A stretch of DNA of 64,000 nucleotides. It comes from Sinorhizobium medicae. Its GTDB lineage: Bacteria > Pseudomonadota > Alphaproteobacteria > Rhizobiales > Rhizobiaceae. The translations under genes were made by a program, and so were the position numbers. Where the stretch lies: positions 25,819 through 89,818 of the forward strand of contig NZ_VITA01000022.1 of the NCBI RefSeq assembly GCF_007827695.1, given 5' to 3'. Of this stretch, positions 26,120-33,319 are shown piece by piece (the first letter of the stretch is position 1; each line of letters opens with the position of its first letter). The notes under the pieces are model-generated. The model had not been told where the DNA came from, searched no databases, and worked only from the letters and a program-made list of their open reading frames with translations.

Positions 26120-27567
26120 AGCTGCCGTTTATCACCATCAACCTTGAAACCTGCGGGTTTGTGATCGAGCTCGAGCAGGAGGTTCTGGGGGCGCTACTCG
26201 TCTCAGGGCAACATGCTGCTGTTCGGGGCCTCGTGCGCGCCGACCATTTCATCGAGCCGATCCATCGTCGGATCTTCGAAGTGATCGAGATCGCGGCCGA
26301 GCGCTACAATTCTTCTCGTGTGGATCTGGTAGCCAAGATGTTCCCGCCGGATGAGGTCAAGGCCTGGTCCGACGGACTGAAGACGCCCCTCCACTCGTAC
26401 CTGGCCGCTCTGGCCGCTAACACGGTGTATGGCGCCGGAGGCCTGAATAAGGTCAGCGTTCCGAACCTGATCCAGCAATGGGCGAGGATATCAGTAGGCG
26501 TGGAAGCAGAGCGCGTCCGCTTGGCGTCCATCGACCCGGGCGTCGATCCTTCCGAATTGATCCGTGCTGCTACTCGGTCGCTCGACGATGTTGCTACCGG
26601 ACTCAGCGTAGGTGCCAGGGGGAAAACCCGGTTTTCCCTCTCTGAGGCTGCCGACGCGGCACTGGAGGAGGTGCAAGCCGCAATTGAACATGGCGGCGGT
26701 CTCACCGGGATCACCTGGGGGCTCACGGACGTGAACAACGCCACCGGCGGCATCCACCGCGGCGAGATGGTCGTTCTTGGCGCACGGCCGTCGATGGGCA
26801 AGACAGCGGTCGGCCTGGGAATTGGCATCAAGGCTGCGCAGTCCGGCGCCGGCGTAGGGTTCATCTCGCTGGAAATGGGTTCTAACCGCCTTGCCATGCG
26901 AGCGCTGACGGACATCGCCTATGACTGGAACGTCAAGGTCCCATACAGCGACTTGATCACTGGAAAGGTGGCGGAGAAGGACTTCGAAAGCATCTGCGAG
27001 GCGAAGCAGAAGCTCAACAGCCTACCGCTTTGGATAGAGGAGCAATCCGGCCTCTCGGTTTCAGACCTTCGCGTCAAGGTTGGCCGCATGCAGGACGTGG
27101 CGGATCAGTCTGGCAAGAAGATTGATCTGCTCATCGTCGACTATCTGCAGCTGATCGCGGCCTCGTCGCGATATTCGGGGAACCGGAACAGCGAGGTCTC
27201 TGAAATTTCGGCAGGACTGCGCCAGATCGCGCGCGAGAACGATCTCGCGATGATCGCTCTATCCCAGTTGAGCCGAGGAGTGGAAAGCCGCGAGGACAAG
27301 CGCCCAATGCTGTCCGACCTGCGGGACTCCGGTTCGCTTGAGCAGGATGCCGACACCGTCGTGTTCCTCTTCCGTGAGGCCTATTACCTCGAGAAGGCCA
27401 AGGGCAATGATGCGGATGCTGAGATCGCCCGCGTCGACCGCCTCATTGAGTGCGAAAACAAGCTCGAATTCATCATCGCGAAGCAGCGCAACGGAGCTGT
27501 CCGGACGATCGACCTCTTCGTCGATATTGCCTGCTCGGCGGTCAGAAACGCAGCGAGGTCCTTCTGA
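26116..27567 (+). CDS. Replicative DNA helicase, DnaB type
   Basis: A 483-residue phage DnaB homologue. The N-terminal helical domain (ELEQEVLGALLVSGQ, then HRRIFEVIEIAAERY) is followed by the RecA-like motor domain: Walker A GARPSMGKTAVG, H1a-like FISLEMGSNRLAMRAL, Walker B LLIVDYLQLI, H3 region IALSQLSRGVESREDKRPML, and LRDSGSLEQDADTVVFL. It unwinds DNA 5' to 3' as a hexamer at the phage fork. It is followed directly by the replication-initiator gene, a common pair. Confidence 0.95.
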   Translation: MKLPFITINLETCGFVIELEQEVLGALLVSGQHAAVRGLVRADHFIEPIHRRIFEVIEIAAERYNSSRVDLVAKMFPPDEVKAWSDGLKTPLHSYLAALAANTVYGAGGLNKVSVPNLIQQWARISVGVEAERVRLASIDPGVDPSELIRAATRSLDDVATGLSVGARGKTRFSLSEAADAALEEVQAAIEHGGGLTGITWGLTDVNNATGGIHRGEMVVLGARPSMGKTAVGLGIGIKAAQSGAGVGFISLEMGSNRLAMRALTDIAYDWNVKVPYSDLITGKVAEKDFESICEAKQKLNSLPLWIEEQSGLSVSDLRVKVGRMQDVADQSGKKIDLLIVDYLQLIAASSRYSGNRNSEVSEISAGLRQIARENDLAMIALSQLSRGVESREDKRPMLSDLRDSGSLEQDADTVVFLFREAYYLEKAKGNDADAEIARVDRLIECENKLEFIIAKQRNGAVRTIDLFVDIACSAVRNAARSF

Positions 27568-28397
27568 TGGCCGGTATGTTCAAGGTTAGGAATTGGGAGC
27601 AATTCCAACACTACAAGGACCGCAACCCGCCGTGGATCAAGCTCCACTTCGCTCTGCTGTCTAGCGAAGATTGGGTGACGCTAGACGATGCTAGCAAGCT
27701 GCTAGCAGTCGTTTGCATGCTGATCGCGTCACGCAATAACGGGATGGTGCCGAACAACCCCGCTTACCTGAAAAGGGTGGCGTACCTTGACCGGCTTCCA
27801 AAACTTAAACCTTTGATTGACTGCGGTTTTCTTGAAAACGTGCAAGCGGATGATAGCGCGTTGCAAGCGACTGATAGCGGTGCTCTAGCAGATGCTAGAC
27901 CAGAGACAGAGACAGAGGCAGATACAGAGGAGAAAGATTCTTTGTCCGAAACCAGTTCGGACGAGCAGCCGAGGAAGACCCTTCAGAAGAAATATCCAGC
28001 GGACTTCGAAGCCTTCTGGAGCGACTATCCTCGAAGCCCTAACATGTCGAAATCCAAAGCTTTAGCAGGCTGGAAAAAGCTGACCGAAGCCGAAAGGGCC
28101 GCCTGCCATCAAGCCGTGCCGGCATACCGAGCCTTCCTTGCCTCTAAGGCCGATCATCCAACGATGCACGCCACGACATTCATCAACGAGCGGAGGTTCG
28201 AAGGCTTTGCCCCAGAACCGCCTAAGCGGGTCGATGAGGCCGTCTGGCTGAAGCGCCTGACCTACGGCCGGAGCAAAGGTGGATGGTTTACGGGCCAGTG
28301 GGGGCCCGCTCCGGGCCAGGTCGGATGCTCGGTTCCCGAACATCTCCTGAAACCCGATGACGGCGCCGGCTGGCGCGAAATGGAGAAAGCAGCGTAA
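27567..28397 (+). CDS. Phage replication protein, probable initiator/helicase loader
   Basis: A 276-residue protein that starts at the ATG sharing bases with the dnaB stop (TGATG). The N-terminal domain (FKVRNWEQFQHYKDRNPPWI, then DDASKLLAVVCMLIASRNNG) has the winged-helix look of O/DnaD-like phage initiators. A low-complexity acidic linker (ETETEADTEEKD) follows. The C-terminal part (FEAFWSDYPRSPNMSKSKAL, then HATTFINERRFEGF) is typical of phage replication proteins. Binding to the origin is inferred. The repeated CTAGC-like motifs at 27680-27705 and GATAGCG motifs at 27850-27880 within it could be origin iterons. Confidence 0.8.
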   Translation: MAGMFKVRNWEQFQHYKDRNPPWIKLHFALLSSEDWVTLDDASKLLAVVCMLIASRNNGMVPNNPAYLKRVAYLDRLPKLKPLIDCGFLENVQADDSALQATDSGALADARPETETEADTEEKDSLSETSSDEQPRKTLQKKYPADFEAFWSDYPRSPNMSKSKALAGWKKLTEAERAACHQAVPAYRAFLASKADHPTMHATTFINERRFEGFAPEPPKRVDEAVWLKRLTYGRSKGGWFTGQWGPAPGQVGCSVPEHLLKPDDGAGWREMEKAA

Positions 28398-29290
28398 TGC
28401 CGAGAGATGGAAATTTCGAATTCACCGACGTCGATACGTTCGGTCGCGGCGTGCGGCACGGCTTCATCATCGCAGTGTCGAACGGCAAGGGTGGCAAGAA
28501 GGCCTGGGGCGACGAAATCTTCCAGACTTGGGAAGCTGCCCGCTCGACCGCATTGCAGTGTGTACCCGGTCCATTCGACATCGCCCCAGCTCGCGAAGTC
28601 ATCCACTTCGGCAAGAACCCGACGTCGCATGCCTATCACCGATCGATCCTGTTCGGTGACAAGGACGATGCGAACCACCGCTGGTATGCGGTTCGCGTTT
28701 CCCCTGGCTATCAGCGCATGGCGAAGGCGATTGACGGCCTGGCGGAGCTCCGCCGCGGCGAGAGCATCATCGAGCGCAATTTGCGCGAAGCGAACATCGA
28801 TGTGTTCATGCCGGCCTTCTGGAAGGAAATTCGGAAGCACCGTAGCCGCAAGCTCGTCGAGCGCCGCTTCCCGCTGCTGGTAGGATACGCGTTCATCCGC
28901 CGCGACCCGGGTGTCGGCTTCGATCCTGTTCGAGAGGTCGACGGCGTCAGCAGCATCGTCTGCATCGGCCGTGATAGAGGGCCTATCGAGTTTTCGGAGG
29001 CGGACATCCAGACACTGATGATCGCCGCCTTCGACCGGCACCAGGCGTACAAGTTCAAGCGTGCAACGGCATTGGAAGGGGCCCGCCATATCCGGCGTAA
29101 GCATCTGAACACCGAACTCGGGCGCCTCCTCCCTCGAGGCCGCAGCCGGACCGTCTCACTGCGGTATCACGCCGACGCCTGCATCAACAGCTTGGATGAT
29201 CGTCTCAAGGAAAGGGTTTTGGGGATTATCCAGATGATCGATGGCTTGGAAAACGATGAGCATCTTGATGAATATCGCGAAGCAGTATAG
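28397..29290 (+). CDS. NusG-like transcription antitermination protein of the phage
   Basis: A 297-residue protein whose middle part (residues 90-175) has the NusG N-terminal domain pattern RWYAVRVSPGYQ, then ERNLREANIDVFMPAFWKE and RRFPLLVGYAFIRRD, followed by VDGVSSIVCIGRDRGPIEFS. There is a unique 85-residue N-terminal extension, and the C-terminus lacks a clear KOW domain. Placed as the last early gene before the late genes, it may modify RNA polymerase for late transcription, like RfaH or lambda Q, but by NusG-type binding. It starts in a TAATG overlap with the gene before. Confidence 0.78.
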   Translation: MPRDGNFEFTDVDTFGRGVRHGFIIAVSNGKGGKKAWGDEIFQTWEAARSTALQCVPGPFDIAPAREVIHFGKNPTSHAYHRSILFGDKDDANHRWYAVRVSPGYQRMAKAIDGLAELRRGESIIERNLREANIDVFMPAFWKEIRKHRSRKLVERRFPLLVGYAFIRRDPGVGFDPVREVDGVSSIVCIGRDRGPIEFSEADIQTLMIAAFDRHQAYKFKRATALEGARHIRRKHLNTELGRLLPRGRSRTVSLRYHADACINSLDDRLKERVLGIIQMIDGLENDEHLDEYREAV

Positions 29291-29410
29291 TTATTTCCCA
29301 TCTCCTTTGGGATGCCCGTTCGCGATCCACAGCCTTGCGCTCTGCTTCTGCCGGTCCCGCTCAGTTGGCGCTTTGCCGACGCGTTGGAGAACTGCATCCA
29401 AAATTCTTCT

Positions 29411-29487
29411 GTCGGCGTAGAGCAGCCCGGTAGCTCGCCAGCCTCATAAGCTGGAGGTCGCAGATTCGAATCCTGTCGCCGCAACCA
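29411..29487 (+). tRNA. Phage-encoded initiator-like tRNA-Met (anticodon CAU), degenerate
   Basis: 77 nt with the initiator-type D-arm AGAGCAGCCCGGTAGCTCG, anticodon stem CCAGC/GCTGG with loop CTCATAA (CAT), V-loop AGGTC, T-loop TTCGAAT and an encoded CCA. Unlike normal tRNA-fMet, the three G-C pairs of the anticodon stem are missing. Position 1/72 is G-A (unpaired, like the initiator's C-A), 2/71 is U-C and 53/61 is A-C. It may be functional, altered, or a pseudo-tRNA. Confidence 0.7.
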
Positions 29488-29490
29488 ATC

Positions 29491-29658
29491 TCACGGGTAT
29501 TTGGTAGGAACCAGCGCCTGCGTATTCGGGTGCCCCTCTATCGATGTTCGATCGACTGCCAGGATGCTCGCCACGAGAGCGATGAGGATGAGCCACATGA
29601 AATAACGGTAATGATTGGACAAAAGCCTCAGCCAAAGTGGCCAGCGCCAGTGGCGCAT
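29491..29658 (-). CDS. Possible small membrane protein opposite the tRNA-like gene
   Basis: A 55-residue open frame (RHWRWPLWLRLLSNHYRYFM, WLILIALVASILAVD, then a polar tail) with one clear membrane helix and a basic/aromatic N-terminus. It has no good ribosome site and lies against the direction of its neighbours, so it is a candidate only. An internal ATG at 29598 would give 35 residues. Confidence 0.35.
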   Translation of the reverse strand: MRHWRWPLWLRLLSNHYRYFMWLILIALVASILAVDRTSIEGHPNTQALVPTKYP

Positions 29659-29763
29659 TGTATAGGCGATTAGAGGGTCGCGCTCAGCCGGCCGCCCCCC
29701 ATGTAACTAGTCCCGTATCATCCCCTCACCATCAGGTGGCGGGTTTTCGTTTCAGGAGCATTA

Positions 29764-30249
29764 ATGGACACCCCTTCCCAAAAGAGCGACCAGCGCACCG
29801 CTGAGGGCCCGTACCGCATCCGGTTCTATGAGAACTGCGGGTATTCACCAGCGCAGCGGTTGGTGGCGCTCGCAATGGTTGAGATCGAAGAGAGAGGGTT
29901 TCACGGTCGGAGGCTCGGTTGGCCGATGCCCGAAACCCCCTGCATGGCAGCCATCGATAAGGAAGGCAATGCGATCGGCTTGCTCACCTACTTCGGCGAA
30001 TCGGACTGGCAAATCGTGCTCGCCTACGTGTCGCCGGAGCATCGACGGAAAGGTATCCACACCGCCCTTCACACTGCCCTTGTCGACAAAGCCAAAAAGC
30101 AAGGGAATGTCTTTTCGATCAATTCCAATACGCACGTTAACAATCTCGCCGCCCAAGCAGCATTCAAAGCCCAAGGTAGGGTAAAAGAATTCATCAACTA
30201 TTCCTTCCCCCTGAAGGACTGGGGCGACGGCAAAGAGCCCACAGAGTAG
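29764..30249 (+). CDS. GNAT-family N-acetyltransferase (phage-borne)
   Basis: A 161-residue GNAT protein. The beta-4 strand and acetyl-CoA loop are IVLAYVSPEHRRKGIHTALH, followed by NSNTHVNNLAAQAAFKAQGR. CAGGAG lies upstream of the ATG. Phage GNATs can modify host or phage proteins, but no target is visible. It begins the block of small genes leading to the terminase. Confidence 0.85.
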   Translation: MDTPSQKSDQRTAEGPYRIRFYENCGYSPAQRLVALAMVEIEERGFHGRRLGWPMPETPCMAAIDKEGNAIGLLTYFGESDWQIVLAYVSPEHRRKGIHTALHTALVDKAKKQGNVFSINSNTHVNNLAAQAAFKAQGRVKEFINYSFPLKDWGDGKEPTE

Positions 30250-30290
30250 CGAGCTAGCGCATCGCGGGGCTGTCGCGTGAGGAGATGAGG

Positions 30291-30386
30291 ATGGGTAACT
30301 TAGAAGCCGCGCTGCTCTGTTCCCTCCTCATTATTGCGGCCGTTGTTTGGGCCCTCTCGCGAATTGGCAAGGTGATGGACAGATGA
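30291..30386 (+). CDS. 31-residue membrane protein
   Basis: A very short gene: MGNLEAALLCSLLIIAAVV then WALSRIGKVMDR, one membrane helix. GAGGAG and GAGG precede the ATG, and its stop overlaps the next start (ATGA), which supports translation. Confidence 0.6.
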   Translation: MGNLEAALLCSLLIIAAVVWALSRIGKVMDR

Positions 30387-30580
30387 CCCGCTACGAAATG
30401 AAGCGCTCCGATGTCGCTTCGGCGTCACTCGCGGAACTGATCCGTCTCGTTACTGAGATCGAGGCTCTCAAGGGCGCTGCACTTTTCGGCTCGATTGAAG
30501 AGAACCTCCTGGTAGCTGCTATGGCTGAGATAAACGCTCGGCTGCAGCCCAGAAAAGCGGAGATAGCCCAGCGTGGCTAA
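30383..30580 (+). CDS. Small phage protein, unknown
   Basis: A 65-residue protein, probably helical (ASLAELIRLVTEIEALKGAA, then EENLLVAAMAEINARLQPRK). Its ATG lies in the stop of the 31-residue membrane protein, and its end overlaps the HNH gene. Its neighbours suggest a packaging- or replication-linked block, but nothing in the protein itself indicates a function. Confidence 0.6.
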   Translation: MTRYEMKRSDVASASLAELIRLVTEIEALKGAALFGSIEENLLVAAMAEINARLQPRKAEIAQRG

Positions 30581-30938
30581 ACTCCGGACTATCAAGCCAC
30601 TCGTCGCCACCATCAAGCCCCTCGTTGGCAGGATGCCCGGTGATGAGAAGGCCAGAGCAAGACAGGAGTGGCGCGAGGATCGCCAGTCACGTCAGTGGCT
30701 CAAGTCCGAATGGTGGCAGCGAGCCCGGCAGCGCATCCTCGTCAGGGACCAGTACACCTGCAAGCGGTGTGGTCTCCTCGTCCCCGGCAAGGGTGAGGCC
30801 CACGTCGACCATATCGAGCCTCACAACGAGGATAGGGCCAAGTTCTTCTGCAGTGATGATGGACTGCAAACCCTCTGCGTCATCTGCCACACGAAGCACA
30901 AGCAAGCCGAAGAGCGCCGAGCGCGGCTCCTCTGGTAG
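30573..30938 (+). CDS. HNH endonuclease next to terminase
   Basis: A 121-residue HNH nuclease starting at GTG 30573. The zinc ribbon CKRCG and CVICHTKH brackets the motif AHVDHIEPHNED, with the second histidine in HTKHKQAEE. HNH proteins located before terS in HK97-like phages act with TerL/TerS in cos cleavage, so a packaging role is likely from position. Confidence 0.88.
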   Translation: MAKLRTIKPLVATIKPLVGRMPGDEKARARQEWREDRQSRQWLKSEWWQRARQRILVRDQYTCKRCGLLVPGKGEAHVDHIEPHNEDRAKFFCSDDGLQTLCVICHTKHKQAEERRARLLW

Positions 30939-30952
30939 GCCCCATCAGCCAA

Positions 30953-30964
30953 GGGGGGGGGGGG
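30953..30964 (+). repeat. Homopolymer tract of 12 G
   Basis: G12 in the 129-bp gap between the HNH nuclease and terS. A C-rich stretch (GCGCCCCCCGC) follows about 40 bp later. Neither is inside a gene. The gap is where a cos site would be expected, but no boundary can be set by eye. Confidence 0.85.
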
Positions 30965-31067
30965 TGGTCACGATCGGAAGGGCAATCTCCTTCTGGACAC
31001 GCGCCCCCCGCATGGAGAGATTTTTTTCTCGTCTGGGAGTTTCCAGCCGGAAACCTGAGTGGAAACC

Positions 31068-31610
31068 ATGGCCAAAGAGAACAAGCCCATTGACTGGGCC
31101 GGCATCGAAAAAGACTACCGCGCCGGCGAGATGAGCGTCCGCGACATCGCCCGGTGGTACAGCGTTTCTCACACCGCCATCAACAAGCGCGCCAAGGCCG
31201 AAAAATGGACCCGGGCAGCGCAGCCGAAGCACCTCGACCGGCGCGAGCCGGTGCAGCGACTGACGAAGCCAGCGGAGGCTCCCGCTGATCTGTCGGAAAA
31301 GGGAAAGGCCCTCGCCGGCCGCATGATGGACGAACTGGACGCGGTGACCTCGCTGCACGGAGAGCTCGAGGACATGATCTGCGCCGAGGAAAGCGATTCT
31401 CGCAGGCGCCAGTCCTTGCTTCGGGCGATCTCATTGGGAGAGCGGGCCAAGACGCTGAAGGATATCAGCGCCACGCTGAAAACCCTGTCTGAAGCCGCGG
31501 CGCCGGTCGGCAAGAAGGCTGCTCGGAAGGATGCGGCCGCGGCGGCTGCCTCCGGTGGCGGGAAGTTCGCTCCCCGTCCCGGTCCTAAGCTGGTGGTCGA
31601 CAACAAATGA
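31068..31610 (+). CDS. terS: Terminase small subunit
   Basis: A 180-residue protein with an N-terminal helix-turn-helix for DNA recognition (IEKDYRAGEMSVRDIARWYS, VSHTAINKRAKAEKW), a central coiled helical oligomerisation region (about 85-145), and an Ala/Gly/Pro-rich tail. The ATG at 31068 is 9 nt inside a GTG frame. Its end overlaps terL by 4 bp (ATGA). Confidence 0.9.
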   Translation: MAKENKPIDWAGIEKDYRAGEMSVRDIARWYSVSHTAINKRAKAEKWTRAAQPKHLDRREPVQRLTKPAEAPADLSEKGKALAGRMMDELDAVTSLHGELEDMICAEESDSRRRQSLLRAISLGERAKTLKDISATLKTLSEAAAPVGKKAARKDAAAAAASGGGKFAPRPGPKLVVDNK

Positions 31611-33307
31611 CCTTGCATTGGACTACCGCTTGCCTTGACTGGGAGAAGCGGATTGTCTCGCAGCGGTCGTTGATCCCGTTCCGGCCGCTTTTCCCAAGCG
31701 AGGCCGAATACGCGCTTAGCGTCTTCAAGGCGCTGAAGGTGACCGATCTGCCAGGCCAGCCGACCTTTGGCGAGGTGAGCGACCAGTGGGTGTTCGATTT
31801 CGTGTCGGCCATCTTCGGCGCCTACGACGCAGAGACCGGAAAGCAGCTGATCACCGAGTTCTTTCTGCTGATCAGCAAGAAGAACACGAAATCCACGATT
31901 GCCGCCGCCATTATGCTGACGGCGCTGATCATCAACTGGCGGCACAACGAGGAGCTGCTGATCCTCGCGCCGACGATCGAGGTAGCGCAGAACAGCTATA
32001 AGCCGGCTGCGGCTATGGTCAGAGCAGACCCGGAGCTTGATGCAAACGCCGACGAGGGCGGTCTGCTCGTCGTGCAGGACCATCTGCGGACGATCAAGCA
32101 CCTGGGCACGGATGCCGCGCTCAAGGTCGTCGCGGCGGATACGGACACGGTGTCAGGCAAGAAGGCCGGCCGGATCCTGATCGACGAGCTGTGGGTGTTC
32201 GGCAAGCGACCGAACGCGGACGCGATGCTGCGAGAAGCGACAGGCGGCCTCGTTTCTCGGCCGGAAGGTTTCGTCATCACCCTGTCCACCCAGAGTGACG
32301 AGCCGCCGGCCGGCGTGTTCAAGGCGAAGCTCGACTATGCTCGCGCGGTGCGCGACGGGCAGATCGAGAACCGCAAATTCCTGCCGATCATCTATGAGTT
32401 TCCGCCGGAGATGATCAAGGCGAAGGCCTACGAGGACTCGTCGAACTTCTACGTCACGAATCCCAATCTCGGGCGGTCGGTCAGCCAGGAATGGCTGCAA
32501 GACGAGATGACGAAGGAACTCTCGGGCGATCGCACGACGCTCGCCACCTTCCTTGCCAAGCATCTGAACGTTGAGATCGGCATGAACCTCCGGTCCAACC
32601 GGTGGCCCGGAGCGGATCTCTGGGACGGCCGAGCTGATGGAAAGATCACCGTCGAGTACCTCATCGAGAACTGCGACGTGATTGTGCCAGGTCTAGACGG
32701 CGGCGGCCTCGATGACTTGTTCGGCCTGGTGCTGGTCGGCCGCCACAAGAAGACGAGGGATTGGCTCGTCTGGTGTCATGCCTGGTGCCATAGGGGCGTG
32801 CTGCAGCGGCGCAAGTCGATTGCGAGCAAGCTTCAAGACTTTGCGGCAGCTCGCGAACTGACAACCGTCGACGACGAGTTGGAGGACATCTCCGAGATCG
32901 TCTCGATTATTGCCCAGGTCAAGGATGCGGAATTGCTCGCCTGTGTCGCCGTGGACCCGGCTGGGCTGGGTGAAATGGTCGAGGCCCTGGATGAGATAGG
33001 CATCACGCAGGAAGAGGGAATGCTGATCGGCGTGCCCCAGGGCTTCCAGCTGATGAACGCCATCAAGACTTCGGAGCGGAAGCTCGCGAACGGCACGCTG
33101 CTTCACTCCGGCTCAGGCCTCATGCAGTGGTGCGTCGGCAACCTGAAGATTGAACCGACAGCAACGGCCATCAGAGCCACCAAGCAGAACGCAGGCGATG
33201 CGAAGATCGACGTCGCCATGGCGCTTTTCAACGCGGTCACCGTGATGAGCCGGAACCCGGAGCCGAAGCGGAAGCCGCAATATCAGATGCTGGTCGTCGG
33301 CAGATAA
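31607..33307 (+). CDS. terL: Terminase large subunit
   Basis: A 566-residue packaging ATPase-nuclease. The ATPase domain has the deviant P-loop LLISKKNTKSTIAAAIML, adenine/coupling segments EELLILAPTIEVAQNSY, and Walker B GRILIDELWVFGKRPNADAM. The RuvC-like nuclease domain begins at CDVIVPGLDGGGLDDLFGLV with metal-binding Asp residues and includes AVDPAGLGEMVEAL. The type is HK97/lambdoid TerL (Terminase_1). The length is usual. Confidence 0.95.
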   Translation: MTLHWTTACLDWEKRIVSQRSLIPFRPLFPSEAEYALSVFKALKVTDLPGQPTFGEVSDQWVFDFVSAIFGAYDAETGKQLITEFFLLISKKNTKSTIAAAIMLTALIINWRHNEELLILAPTIEVAQNSYKPAAAMVRADPELDANADEGGLLVVQDHLRTIKHLGTDAALKVVAADTDTVSGKKAGRILIDELWVFGKRPNADAMLREATGGLVSRPEGFVITLSTQSDEPPAGVFKAKLDYARAVRDGQIENRKFLPIIYEFPPEMIKAKAYEDSSNFYVTNPNLGRSVSQEWLQDEMTKELSGDRTTLATFLAKHLNVEIGMNLRSNRWPGADLWDGRADGKITVEYLIENCDVIVPGLDGGGLDDLFGLVLVGRHKKTRDWLVWCHAWCHRGVLQRRKSIASKLQDFAAARELTTVDDELEDISEIVSIIAQVKDAELLACVAVDPAGLGEMVEALDEIGITQEEGMLIGVPQGFQLMNAIKTSERKLANGTLLHSGSGLMQWCVGNLKIEPTATAIRATKQNAGDAKIDVAMALFNAVTVMSRNPEPKRKPQYQMLVVGR

Positions 33308-33319
33308 GGAAACCACGAC

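Noticed and set aside
30953..30964. G12 tract as a coding phase-variation switch
   Set aside because: It is not inside any coding frame I can support, so only a promoter or packaging role is conceivable.
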